A DNA stretch of 64,000 bases from Nymphaea colorata (Eukaryota > Streptophyta > Magnoliopsida > Nymphaeales > Nymphaeaceae), in contig NC_045146.1 of assembly GCF_008831285.2 (NCBI RefSeq), positions 6,398,972-6,462,971 of the forward strand. Direction: 5' to 3'. Each line of letters begins with the position of its first letter. Within the stretch, counting starts at the first letter, position 1. Below the pieces are notes generated by a model. It made no database searches, had not been told where the DNA came from, and saw only the letters and a program-made list of their open reading frames with translations. The position numbers were made by a program, and so were the translations under genes. Positions 36,073 to 47,376 of the stretch are shown piece by piece.

Positions 36073-36889
36073 AACATTTTATCCTGCAATGTCAATATCT
36101 TATTTATCCATTTGTCTAACCTCCTATTCTTGAACATGATACCCATCTATTGGTTCATTTACCAACTTTGTTTAACTCAGTTCATATATTTTTTTTATCC
36201 TCCTTTATATTTAGCCTGATGATTTTCTAACTTCAACACCCATAGTGTGCCTTTCTTTCTATTTTGCTACTTCCATGATTTTATTGGGTCATCATTTATT
36301 CCAACTTGATTATCAACCTTTGTTTTACACCAGTATATTTTGTTTTCAATCATTGGACACGTGATTTTAACTAATTCATTCACCCCTATTGAGTCTATAT
36401 CTTCTTAAATCAAACATCATGCATTTACTATGTGGCTTCTAATCTGCCTGAGCTTTAATCCTCTCCAAAGTCAATATTCTTCACAAGTGAAAGATTGCTC
36501 ATACTTTTCTCTGTTTTCTATATTATCTTTAAAATATTATCAATTCCCACTATGAAAATCACTATCTGTTGATCATATTCTTATAACAAGTTTCTTTTTT
36601 ACAAGCCTTTGCCCCAATTGCTTGTCACTAAAGACAAATCGGAAATCATTTTGTACCCTCATTTTCCTGTTAGTGAAAAAAATCATTTTTTCTTTATATA
36701 ATTTGTTCACATCTTCCTTTATCGTGGTATTTTCCATTATTTTCTTCACCCTAGTTCCAACCCAAGACATCAACCATCTATCTTTTACATAGTACATTGA
36801 TGCATTTTGTTTTGAATTAGATCCTATCTCTTACCAGTGGTCATCTTTTCAATTACGAATATTTTGAAGCATTTTTTAAATTGTTTTTC

Positions 36890-36933
<44 letters not shown>

Positions 36934-37668
36934 CTAACAAATCATATAAATCATCTTTGTCCATCAAGAAAAGGGTTCTATCTCAATCAAATAAACTCAG
37001 CAAATAAGCTGGAGAATTGATGAAGCACAACTCGGCCTCTAGGTTTGGAGTATTCTAAAGATAGCTCAACCATGTAACTAGACAAGAGAATATTATGGAG
37101 CCAAGTGCCGTTTGGCCATTGGCTTTTCAAAACAAGATCAACCCAAGTATTAGGTTGAGGAATTTTACTAAGCAAGTTCAACATCCAGCCCTTGGTGAAG
37201 ACAAAAAACTTTACCATAAGGCACTCGATGTAATAAGAAGTCTTCCTATCACAACCAATGTAGGAGCAATAGGGTTTCATTCACATCTTCAACAAAGCTA
37301 TTTGAGGTGATGAGGGTTCTTTTGTTGATTGCCACTAGTTTTTGAGCAATCTACTTAAGAAAGGGGTAAAACTTGAAATTATGGACAAAAGAGCAACCCA
37401 CGTAGATAAGGGGTTAAACCAGCAATGTAAGCCAAAACAACTCATTCGGGAGTGTTAAACTTGAATTCAATTTTGGCAAACCCATGTAGGCAAGTGGTTA
37501 AACCTACAACATATAAACTCAAACAACCCATTCACGTAAGGGATTAAACCTGAAATGCGATTTTGGCATTTTGATTTTTTTAGCCAAAATTATCGTTGAT
37601 AATAAATTGGACGCTTATCTTCGCCACTAAGCATGGATTACACTGGCTTAATAACCAAAAGAGACATA
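36073..37668. other. Intervening AT-rich sequence with (AT)n and degenerate repeats
   Basis: No gene is recognised. It holds an (AT)n microsatellite at 36,892-36,930. At 37,340-37,560 there are about three degenerate units of about 65 bp built on CAACCCAC-GTAG..AAGGGGTTAAACC. Minus-strand frames at 36,573-36,797 and 36,987-37,280 match nothing I know. Confidence 0.5.
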
Positions 37669-38579
37669 TGTAATCACCCCAAAATTTTCAAAATTCTATA
37701 CCTGGCATTTTTCGAACATTTTCGTGATAACTTTACGACAACTTCCACGGATTTTCAGCTTCAAACACTTCAATTTCTCTTAATTAGGGTCATTTTTTTC
37801 CTTTGTTTTACTATCAACGATATTTGAGACTTATTTGGATCTAATTTCAAACTTATGAGACAAAGCTCAATCTCAATTTAGACTTATTCTATAATTCAAA
37901 CTAGGATCCCATTCAAAAAAAGTCATATAGAAGCCTAGCTTCATATCTAAAATAGGGTCCTAATATCTAAATACTAGCCCCAGATCCAAAAAAGGTATGT
38001 AGAACCAAACTAGAACCAAAATGGATCCATATACAAATCCAAATTCTAAAACTGGATCCACAACAGAACTTAGATTTAGACCTTGATCCAAATCTCAGTT
38101 TCGGACTCATTTCATCCCAATTTGGGCCTTCATATCAATTCAGACCTTATCTAAACCCAAGATCCAAAGTCTAGATCCATATCCTTGTTCAGTCCCAAAT
38201 TCTTAATTTAGATCCAATTCCCTGTTTTTACTTCAATCCATATCTAAATATGAGATTCAGAACTAGATCCAAATCTAAATATATTACTTTTGATCCATTC
38301 TATGCTTTTGATCTAGATCCAGCACCAAATCTGAGAGCTAGATCCATTTTTAGATCCGAATACAAGTCAGATGATTTCGAGTCCAAGCATTGAGACATTA
38401 TGGTCATTTTTCAAATACCAACTGTTTCTAATTCAAGATTACCAAAATACCCTTGATGTTTTTTAAAAAAATATCATTGAATTTCTCAAAATGCCCTTGG
38501 TCTTCTCAAAATATCCTTTTTTTACAAAAATAAACTTATTTTTTTCCAAAAATACCAAAATATCCTTTGTGGGGCACAC

Positions 38580-38990
38580 AACCAACGTGGTAAGCAGATC
38601 AAGCTTGGTCTGGCTGTACCTGGCACAGCCAGGCACGGCCTTGGCCTGGCCAATCTTGGCACGGCCTTGGCCTGGCCAATCTTGGCCCGGCCCTGGCGCA
38701 ACCCTTGCCGGCCTCGTGTGGCCCTAAACGGCATGGCGATGCCCTAGCTGTTCAGGCATGGCCTTGAACGGCCCTAGCCTGCCTAGCGTGGCCAGGTACG
38801 ACCGTGGCCCTCCATTCCTCAGTTGGCGTGACCAGGCACAGCCCTAGCCCATCAAGGCTGAGCCAGCTGCCGGCCAGGTTAGGCATGCAGCTGGCCGTCA
38901 CAGGCCAGAATGGGCCTGTGGTAGGCCAGCTCAGCTAGTTTAGGCCTGCGAGTGGGCTAAGCCCACGTTGGGCGAGCCTTAGGTGGCACC
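38580..38990. repeat. GC-rich island with 26-bp tandem repeat
   Basis: About 400 bp of high GC in otherwise AT-rich DNA, made of variants of GGCACGGCCTTGGCCTGGCC. Two near-exact 26-bp units occupy 38,633-38,658 and 38,659-38,684, with decayed ones around. GGCC and CTGGCC cores make it partly self-complementary. It lies in U3 about 150-560 bp upstream of a TATA box. Confidence 0.85.
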
Positions 38991-39140
38991 CTACCCTCTG
39001 GTATGGTTAACCCTCCAGTCAACCTATTTTTGGATGGATTTGACACTCTTAGTGTTTTTAAGCTATTTTAAGTCAATAATGACTAATTAATGGCAATTTT
39101 TATTTAAAAAAAACCACAACGCCCTTGAGCCTGCTTCCAC

Positions 39141-39150
39141 TATAAATATA
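39141..39150 (+). promoter_or_regulatory. TATA box of plus-strand LTR
   Basis: TATAAATATA preceded by CTTCCAC and followed 30 bp later by CATTTACCATGAAAAATC and a C/T-rich leader. Confidence 0.55.
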
Positions 39151-41050
39151 TCCTCATTTCTCTCATTTACCATGAAAAATCTATCATCCTTTCAAACCTT
39201 TGAGCCCTCTCTCTCCTCTTCTAGATTTCTTCTTCTCTTCTTCTTTCTCTTCTTCTTCTTGTTTAATTTTTTTTGTTTGGCGCTTCTAATCATCAACTCC
39301 AAACCTTCATTTCCAACAAGAAGAGACCTTGTTGGAGCTTGTGATGGACTCTTGAGGAGTATTTCTAACCTGTTCAAGCTACCATCAAGAAGTTCTTTTT
39401 GCTAGGAATAGCTAAGGAGCCGCCTTGACACCAAATCTTTTTTTTTAAAGGTATTTATAACTTTCTTTTTCTATCATTTTCTTTTCTTTTTTCCTCATAA
39501 CAAGCTGATGGAGGTCCAGAGTCTCTCCAGAGCTAAGGATCCTTCTTCAAGCTCTGAGAGCATGAACAATGCAAATGCTTTCCACAAGATTTTTGTTTCT
39601 CTCTTTTTAACTCATTTTTTAGCATTTTAACTAGTTTCTTCATTTCTTTTAACTCGTTTATCTCTTTTTATCTTGTATTTCTCTACTTTTAATTTTTCAT
39701 CTTTATTTTTCTTTTTTTTATTCATCTTTTTCAAATATTTTTTTTCTCCCTCTTTCATCTTTATTTTTCTCTATATATTTTTGTTTTTCTCTTTCTATTT
39801 TTTAATTTTTCTTTACCTATTCTTGCTCTCTGATCATATATGTATCTTTTCATTTCTCTATCTAATTCTTTATTTTGATGCCTTGATTATATGTGGATGT
39901 GTATAAAAAAGTCAAGATTTGGGGTGTGTTATTTTTCTACTTTTATCATTTTGAGGTTGGGACATGTCCAACCCGGAAAAAACCTAAACGCGGTTGATGT
40001 ACATGATAATTTGCATTGAGCATCTCATTTTTTATTTTTCAAATTACAAATTCATCTTTCATATTTTTTTAATGATTCTTCTAACCTTCTATTGGCCTAT
40101 CTATACTTTCAATACACCCTTGATTGACTCACTATATGAAATCTTACCTCTATCAATTTTCATCAAGTTTTTTTTTTTCATTTCTCCATAAATGTATGTG
40201 ATGTTTGGAATTGTTTATCTTTTTGTTATGCATATAAAATTTATGTAATCATACATACACTACCATTTATGGGACTCACGAATGCTCACAAGCACATCTC
40301 TAAACAGTTTAAGTAAGACAAGATCAAACCCTAATGAGGTGATAATCAAATTACAGCAAAATCTTGAAAGTTACTTAAATTCAAGCGAACCACCCCTACA
40401 AATTAAAATATTTTCTTCTTTTAAATATCAAATTTTCACTCTTTTCAACATATTATTTTGACATTTGTAATATTTGAAAAGTGTCTCTCTTTGGCCCTAT
40501 GATGAACAAGAACTTTGATCATCGTCCATCTATTTTGATATCTTATTTTTCAAGTTAAACTTGTAAAACTTGCTTTTGCAAAGCATAACAAGTTAAAATC
40601 ATGTTTTGTAAAATAAGTAATTTACAAGTATTTTCCTAATCATATTTCCTCAAAAAAGTTGAAAACTTCGATTTTCAAAGCTATCTTCAAATATAAGTTA
40701 TCTTTTATTTGAGTTCTAGTGACAAAATTTGAAGAACTCAAATGATCTTACAAGTGTCTTTTGAACAATTTGTTTTCTATACTATTTTGCTATTAGAACA
40801 ATTCAATCTCAAGTTTCTAGAGTTATTAATTATTAAGTGTTCGTTAGCCCTTGAGACCATAGTTCTAGACCTGAGGGCACTATTTTTTTAAAACCAAACC
40901 ATATGTTAATCATTTCAAAATTGGTCTCAATATTAAAAAAAACATTATTTAGACTTGAGCACACATGCGTATAGATTTAGGATTACATTTCAAATAGCGG
41001 AATGTGCAATGCAAGAGGCTAGTTCTTGGTTAGGTTACCCCCAATAAATG

Positions 41051-41689
41051 TGTTGGGAACGACTGGAACTCGTACCGACGGATGAGACACTTTCTCTCTT
41101 ATTTCAAAACAAAACTTTATTTTTCTGAAGCACTACAAAGTCCAAAATAAAATTTGAGGATGCAAATAACAGGGATCTTGGTTGATGATAGCTTGATCTT
41201 GAGAGGGTTGACAGTACTTGAAAAATGCAAGATCAAAGAGTACCATCCATAGATCTTGTAACCATATGGAGGGCCTGAGTAGGACTTGGATCCGGTAATG
41301 GGGAAGTTGGAACAAGAGATTGAGATTCACTACATGGTATATGTAAGTTTGTGATCGAGATGATGACATTACTAAAGAAGAATTTGATGAACTAGTTGGC
41401 TAGATTGGAAGCAGCTAGTCCTTGAGCATGGTATTCGATAGGAAAAGAGAGAGGCATAGTGACTGGTCGTGAGGGTTCACTAGAATTTTGTGGCTGAAGG
41501 ATAGTAGTATTTGCTTGTCACAAAATGCGAGCACAAACTTCTTGCATGTTAATAAGGCATTTTCTTTGTAAATTCATATGAAATCATGTTTCAAAACTAT
41601 AATCTTATTAGCCACAATACTAGAACAAATATGTCTTTATATTTGTGCATCATACTTGTATCAGACATGGGAAGATGCATACAACACCT
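41051..41689. other. Unassigned sequence between LTR tail and copia remnant
   Basis: A 78-codon minus-strand frame (41,133-41,369) is not recognised. Given the copia gag remnant just to the right on the same strand, it may be decayed pol-side sequence of that element, but no copia motif is visible. Confidence 0.3.
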
Positions 41690-42240
41690 GTATCCTCAGT
41701 GTAATTTCATTCTATCACCATATGTAGAACTAGTGGGATGCCAATGACTTTGCATCAATTTCATGGTCATTATAACAAATGCCTAATTGTAAATCATAAC
41801 AGTTTTAGGCAACATAATTTTCCCTACAACAAATTTGACATGTTCTTTGATTTTTATTTTTATATTAACATCCTTGAGTTCCTCTTCCACCACATTAGTA
41901 ATTTTACCAAATCAACCTCCACTACAATTGTGGCCTTGACCTCTTCCTCTGTCATGCCTTCTTTGTAAGAATAATGCAATGGCTATAGATTCAGATGAAG
42001 CTTTATGTTTGTTGTTAATAATCTCTAGCTATTTTCCCTTGTTAATGAGATCATACCGTTCCAAAAAAAGGACTGCAACACCTTGAGAGTTATCACAATA
42101 GCAACAAAACTCTCATACTCGCTTGCAAGTCCATAAAAAATAAACATAACTACATCAACCTCTTTTATAGTCACTCCTGCATCACTTAATGAATCCACCA
42201 GGAATTTCACATGATTTGAATAATTAGTGATACTTTTTTT
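41690..42240 (-). pseudogene. Ty1/copia gag remnant
   Basis: On the minus strand, 42,210-42,025 reads LVDSLSDAGVTIKEVDVV then FYGLASEYESFVAIV, matching the UBN2-type gag of plant copia elements (L-x-x-L-x-x-x-G-x-x-I-x-x-x-D-x-V then L-x-G-L-P-x-E-Y-x-x-F-V). Further left, around 41,800-41,835, a decayed zinc knuckle CQIC..NCYD is visible, with Tyr where His is expected and a stop within it. No RT or integrase of this element was found nearby. A CCHC gag packages element RNA; this fragment is not functional. Confidence 0.8.
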
Positions 42241-42420
42241 TTAAACATTTTGGGGACCTTCACTGAGTAGAAGGATGCGTAGACTAGACTATGAGGCAAA
42301 TGTCTTCTTGAAGAATTGTGTGGGGCTTATAGATCACTCTTGTGATGAATAAATAATCTGGCACAAAACTGACTCATGGTAGGTTTGATCCAACTCCAAA
42401 GTAGCTGGCCTACATGCTTC

Positions 42421-42450
<30 letters not shown>

Positions 42451-42455
<5 letters not shown>

Positions 42456-42716
42456 GGAAATAGTGACTCTAGCTGTTCAAAGTCACCCAACCGTCTAACC
42501 AAGACTGTCTATTTGATGCACATGGATGGTTGAAAGAAAAATATGAAAAAAAAGTTGGGAACTGATACTAAATGATGAAATGCTCATTAGCTTTTCCTCC
42601 TTGTTTTTCTCTTAACCATCCATCATGATGGCTTGGACAGCCCTAGTTAGATGGCTGGGTGACTCTAAGAAGCTAGAGGCACCATTCAATTTTCCTCTCT
42701 CTCTCTCCCTCTCCCT
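42451..42716. mobile_element. MITE with long terminal inverted repeats in a TA-rich site
   Basis: The block GTGACTCTAGCTGTTC..AGTCACCCAACCGTCTAACC (about 42,463-42,509) recurs inverted at about 42,637-42,684 (other strand GTGCCTCTAGCTTCTT..AGTCACCCAGCCATCTAACT), about 47 bp with roughly four of five positions matching. Outside the repeats, both ends run into TATATAG-type sequence: (AT)n at 42,425-42,450 on the left, ATATATATA at 42,716-42,726 on the right. The interior is about 130 bp without coding potential. The superfamily is uncertain; TA-rich flanks would fit TA-targeting or Mutator-type elements. Confidence 0.75.
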
Positions 42717-42726
42717 ATATATATAT

Positions 42727-44640
42727 TCAAGATTTGGTTTTTCTACATCACCTTCTTTGATCATTTGAGGAGGACACTGACAAGATCTGTCAACATGATT
42801 TAAGAGACCTTGACACAATGTTACTAATTCTATTTAAGACTTCCATAGCAAAGAATTATTCCAGTCCAGCTTTATAGAAATCTGGGTCAAGAATGCAAAC
42901 CACTGAGAAATTGTTGTTGTGGGGGCATACTTGAATATGGTGTGGCAGCTATGATAGTTTTGATACCGTGAAAAGTCAAAGGAGCACTGAAGGGAAAACA
43001 TACAAACAATCAACATTCACATGACAAATACATGGTTATGTTAAAAACAAGTCCTAAATCCATGATGCCAGTTCTTCCACTCTCTTTCAAATGTAATTAG
43101 AGAGTAGAGGATTAGGAAATGCACATTAAATAACAGCAGTACATGTGTTTTCTCATCAAGATCACCATTTTTCTTTTGGTTTAGTTGTATGACAAGGTTT
43201 GTCTTTCTGCTTTGTCATAGGGATTCTAATGTCATCACAGAGTAAAGTGTCAGCTTCTCTTTCCTTATCCTTTCCTTGACCACTAACAACGGATCTTTCA
43301 GCCATATCTTTGTGCTCTAGACCACCAAAGCTTATCAAATCTACCATAACATAGTGCTGGATATCCTCACCACATCAGAGGACAGGTAAACAACAAGACT
43401 TTGTGGGCCTGCTTTTGATGTTCATGAATCTCCTATCTCAGATCATGTACATACATCCTTAGCATGTCATTGTGCTTGGATTTCCCCCTTATCCCCGGCA
43501 AGTCTCCTAACAATTGTGGGCTGATTGGTAGTAAAAGCATTGGGGCCATCCTTATCAACGGCCTGATCTGACTTCTTTTTAAAGTGACATCATTTTGAGT
43601 TTGCTTTCTTCGAGTCTGCATTTTAACTTGAGTGAATACATTGAAAGCAGAAGAGTGGGCTTTACCACTCATAACAGTCGAATCCTCCTCAGCGGTTACA
43701 AGAAAAGTGCCTAGTTGATCAATAAGAAAAGTTTGTGTAACTAAGTTTTTAAATATTGATGGCCAAGTTCGTTAAAAGAAATGCCTATTTACGTGAAATT
43801 TTACCGATTCTTGGGCAGCCAAATATTAATATTCAAAAGATCCCCATCAACTTTCAATCGACTTTTTTTGTTTTGGATTTTAGCGGACTCTTAGGCTAGC
43901 TTCCCTAGTCTGTAGTACCGTGATGTTGTGAATAATCTACCTACAGATTCCATCAAGTGGCAATCGTAGTTTAATAGAAGGCTGTACTTTCTCTCAAGTT
44001 CTCTTGTCTGGCTAACGAATTTTATAACGGGAAAATGCCTAGAGTGTTTAAAGAAATAGCTTTAAGTAGACCAGGAGCGGTGGGTACTTGTCATCAAAAG
44101 ATGGTTCAAGAACTGTGGCCTCTGTTCCAACGGAAACTGTAGACTAAATAAAATATGGCAAACCAAACCCCACTGGCATTAATTAACTATATTCTAGTTC
44201 ACAAGATTTCATTGAAAGTTGAGCTGCGAAATTTTATCTTCATAGTTGAATAAAAATATGTGACTTAAGCTTGCGCCCGAAGCAGGAGTACCGCCCCTTT
44301 GGGCGGTGGAAGCAGACGGCAAGGCCAAATTACTGCGCCGGTTGTCGAATTCAAGAAAAAAAAAACTGAAAAAGCTACTATGATGTGAATCAATGCATCA
44401 ATCATAAGATGACATCAACATCGAGACCGAGTTGATGACAGGAACATGCTCTACTCATCCTCGAATGAGGGGATGAACATTCTCTCAACGACGCTAGCTG
44501 CTCCAGAATGAAATTAAAAGCAAATTATCTTAAAGGAAGAGTTTCTCAGATCGTGTACAAATGAAATCCGGATTACTGCCAGAGATTTTGCATTCACTTT
44601 CAGTGTAAGCTCCTATGAGCACGATGATACAAGAAATGGG
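42727..44640. other. Unassigned intergenic sequence left of the WOX region
   Basis: Less repetitive and less AT-rich than the flanking retroelements. Minus-strand frames at 43,162-43,347 and 43,433-43,672 are not recognised. A GC-rich perfect hairpin ACCGCCC-CTTT-GGGCGGT lies at 44,290-44,307. No gene is supported. Confidence 0.4.
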
Positions 44641-44644
44641 CTCA

Positions 44645-45024
44645 AGCTTTCTCACGTTTCCTCAACCCATTTGTCTTCAATGATTTCAACCAGCCTCACC
44701 TTCTTCAAGTTGTCCTCTGAATCTGCATTATTGAAATCCAAGCACAGATATTCATCAGTTAAAATATGCAAGTGGGTGCCTGTTATCATCAGAAGCAGTT
44801 AATCTCTCCTTTGGTTGATAGACTGCTCCATCTGCAGAGCAGTCTATGTACATATGATAACGAATCCCTAATAATGGGTTAAACGACCATAAATTTTCTA
44901 ACCCTTCCCTTACAGTAAAGAAGCTTAGTTTTTTCTTGACTGCCATCAAAGTAAAATAATTCAAGCTTGGTTTCTCAAAAGCACTTAACCTTCTGTTGCA
45001 GACATTTGCTTCGTGATTCGACAT
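44645..45024 (-). other. Possible unidentified exons or small gene
   Basis: The minus-strand frame 45,024-44,755 (89 codons, starts MSNHEANVCNRRLSAF and ends ERLTASDDNRHPLAYFN) has ordinary protein composition, unlike nearby repeat ORFs. Just downstream, a good acceptor-like sequence, TTTCAATAATGCAG, precedes a short open stretch reading DNLKKVRLVEIIEDKWVEET and then a stop near 44,655. Together they could be the last exons of a small gene or a decayed one. I do not recognise the family and could not find a consistent donor. It lies about 550 bp beyond the WOX stop codon on the same strand. Confidence 0.3.
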
Positions 45025-45578
45025 TTGTTCTTAAAATAAATGGTATTTTTCATCGTAGGACGTCCGGCACGTCCATGTCGTGTCGTATGAATTTTTGACT
45101 GATCAGTCATGTGGTTGCATCCCCATATCCATGTGATGCTTTCAGCCCACGTGTACTATCTGCACAATGATAGGACTATAGAGAGAGAGATTAATTTATG
45201 CATGTCCCATAGAAAAATATTAATCGGTGTGTTTTAAGTTGACGCGGTAACTGATCAGTAGACGTAGCCACAAGAATTCCTTCGTTGGTCTTCGATTCTC
45301 TGCAACCCATTAACAATTTGGTCATTCAGTACTCAAAGCATCACACACAGTTTCTGGTTGGCCTTTGCTTTTCCTTTCCAAATTTCTTCAAGCATTGCTT
45401 GTATATGAGTGTGTGGATGGGTAGGCTTTTATGTGCAAGTTGAAATACTTGGAGATCTTCCGTTTGATTCCGACACTGCTTTGGATCTTAAGAACAGGAG
45501 GAACGAGTGGGGGTTTCGGCATTCGCTTGGACCATAGGATTAATCCACCTACCCACAGGATGGGATCAGTAGCTAGGA

Positions 45579-47376
45579 TCAAGCAAGGTGAACTGCTATA
45601 GTTCTCAGTACCTACTACCACCAAAACCAAAATGACCACTTAGCTAAAATAAGATACTCTCCACTAAGGCTAAAGAAAAAGCGTGATATTCTAAACAGTG
45701 AGAGGTTCAAAAAGCAAAAAACAAAATGTTCGTAAACTTTACGGTTTCCCGAAAAGGAAAAGGAAAGGGAACGTTTACCAGAAAGTAGCTTTCGCCAGGT
45801 TGCAGCCCTTGCAATGATACTCCCGAAACATCAACATGAATAGGATCTCCCGATGAATGGACCAAGATGACGTCTTCGCCGAACAATGCCCGCATGTGGA
45901 ACGGTCCCCTTGGAACTTGGAAAATGATTCCATTGATAGACACTGTTATCAGCTCTGCAATCAACGCCAGTATTTTGTAAGTCGCATGTCAGCTACAGGT
46001 AACTTAAAAACGCAGTTCTAGAGCGGCAGTTTTGCAAATGACAAGGCTACAATTTTTTTCTTACGGTTTTCATAAAGAGAGACACTTGTGCATTAACTTC
46101 CCTTCTGTACATGTATATCAACTTTGCTGGCAATTTCTTTCAGACAATACTAACTAATAAAGATCCAAAGGAAAGAAATTTCAAATTAGCCTCTTCTTTT
46201 CAGATTTCCTCTGATGCTAAGGTACGTACTGCAAGTCTGCAACAATGACCACTTCTTGTTTTGGCTAAGGTTTAGAGGGACATATCCCCATTGCAAAAAA
46301 CATACACTGTCAGTTTCATCTGTTAAACCCTTTGACAGGCCTCTGCTGGTAGAAAGCTATACAGCGCTAAGGCATGGAGGCAATTCGAGATTCACTGCAA
46401 AGCCCTCATGTTCAAGCTCTCTAGAAAGTCTATTTTACTGGTAAAATAACGTAGTTTATGGCTCCTCATCTTACGTAGTAGGTCATTCTACAGGTGAAAT
46501 TTGGAGTAATCACAGATTCACAGGGCCTCCCCATGTTTGTGGATGGTTGTCTTGGCATGCAACAAACTTCGCATAAAAGTCTGACTATGCAATCCATGGG
46601 TTGGGCAAGAAGTGGGCATGCAGTTTTTGCGGCAGAGTAGTTCAAAGAAGGGCTTCCACAATAAAACGTCATGCATTATCTTAAACCCCAAGGTAAAAGA
46701 ACTAACCAGATTGATAATGAAAACCTGCAGAAGACGATTGCGTGAGGATGGAAGAGACAAGGTAAGGTTGGTCAATATGATGTGACCCCAACTCTTTGGA
46801 TACCGGATAAACGTTCACGGCCTCGTCAACAGGTAGATGGGATGCAGAATACGTGTCGTTAACAGAGAGACCGCCATGACCAGAGGTCGGACCAAGAGCA
46901 GCGGCGTTACCCTGAGGGAGATGAGGCGAGACCGAATCATGAAGGAGAGGAGGAGAAAAGGGTGAAAAGGAAGAGGACGATGATGATGATGATGACGAGG
47001 AGCAGAAAGGTGCCGGGTCGACGTGGAAACTGCTCTTTTCATCCCTGATCAAGGCTTGGATTCCGGACTGCATCTGTCTAAGGCGGCGGCGTGAACGGGA
47101 GCGGCGGTTCTGAAACCAGTAAAACACGTTTGCATCACCAACTGACCCAAACCTCTCGAGAAGCTTCCTGATCCTGACTGTCTCATCCTTTGGTGGATTC
47201 ACCATCCCACTGTTGAAGATGGATTCCAGGATGAGAATCTGCTCCGGCTTTGGGCTCCATCTGGACCTAATAGGCCCCGTTGTTCGTTCTGCAACTTGGT
47301 TGACTCCACAACCATCTCTTCTTACTGCTCCTCCTACTGACCCACCATTATCCGCAAGTTGGTGACCGTCGTTCAT
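45579..47376 (-). CDS. WOX11/12-like: WUSCHEL-related homeobox transcription factor, WOX11/WOX12 type
   Basis: Nuclear DNA-binding regulator; WOX11/12 genes act in founder-cell formation for adventitious and crown roots. Proposed exons are 47,376-46,707, 45,954-45,779 and 45,611-45,579, about 292 residues. The start ATG has a GCCGCC context. The homeodomain lies at about residues 37-100 ([34 protein letters not shown], then [16 protein letters not shown]), with the WOX-specific extra residues and the [17 protein letters not shown] form typical of the WOX11/12 clade. An 11-Ser run sits near residue 126. Exon 2 encodes the conserved C-terminal block ([30 protein letters not shown]). Exon 1 has two possible donors (CTG|GTTAGT at 46,707 and CAG|GTTTTC slightly earlier), both phase 1, joining AG|AGCTGAT. 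Exon 3 ([10 protein letters not shown] then stop) is my inference; reading through instead adds about 22 residues. No frame damage is seen, so the gene looks functional. Confidence 0.9.

Larger units (their letters stand above)
37669..41050 (+). mobile_element. Long LTR of a plus-strand gypsy-like element
   Basis: Starts TGTAATCACCCC like the fragment at 35,604. The layout is AT-rich U3 with repeated GATCCAAATCTAAAT phrases, a GC-rich island (38,580-38,990), TATA at 39,141-39,150, then a pyrimidine-rich leader with a donor-like GGTATTTATAACTT (39,450). A U5-like tail ends near GTGTTGGGAACGACTGG at 41,050, which resembles a Tat-type LTR end plus primer site. The short ORF at 39,172-39,405 in the leader is not recognised. 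The right boundary is a guess. Confidence 0.45.

Noticed and set aside
44290-44307. GC hairpin considered as a transcription terminator
   Set aside because: Intrinsic terminators are not used in this way in plant nuclear genomes; there is no T-run after it and no gene directly upstream.
45388-45639. 83-codon minus-strand frame over the proposed WOX exon 3
   Set aside because: It is in a different frame from the proposed terminal exon and has no similarity I recognise; treated as a shadow.
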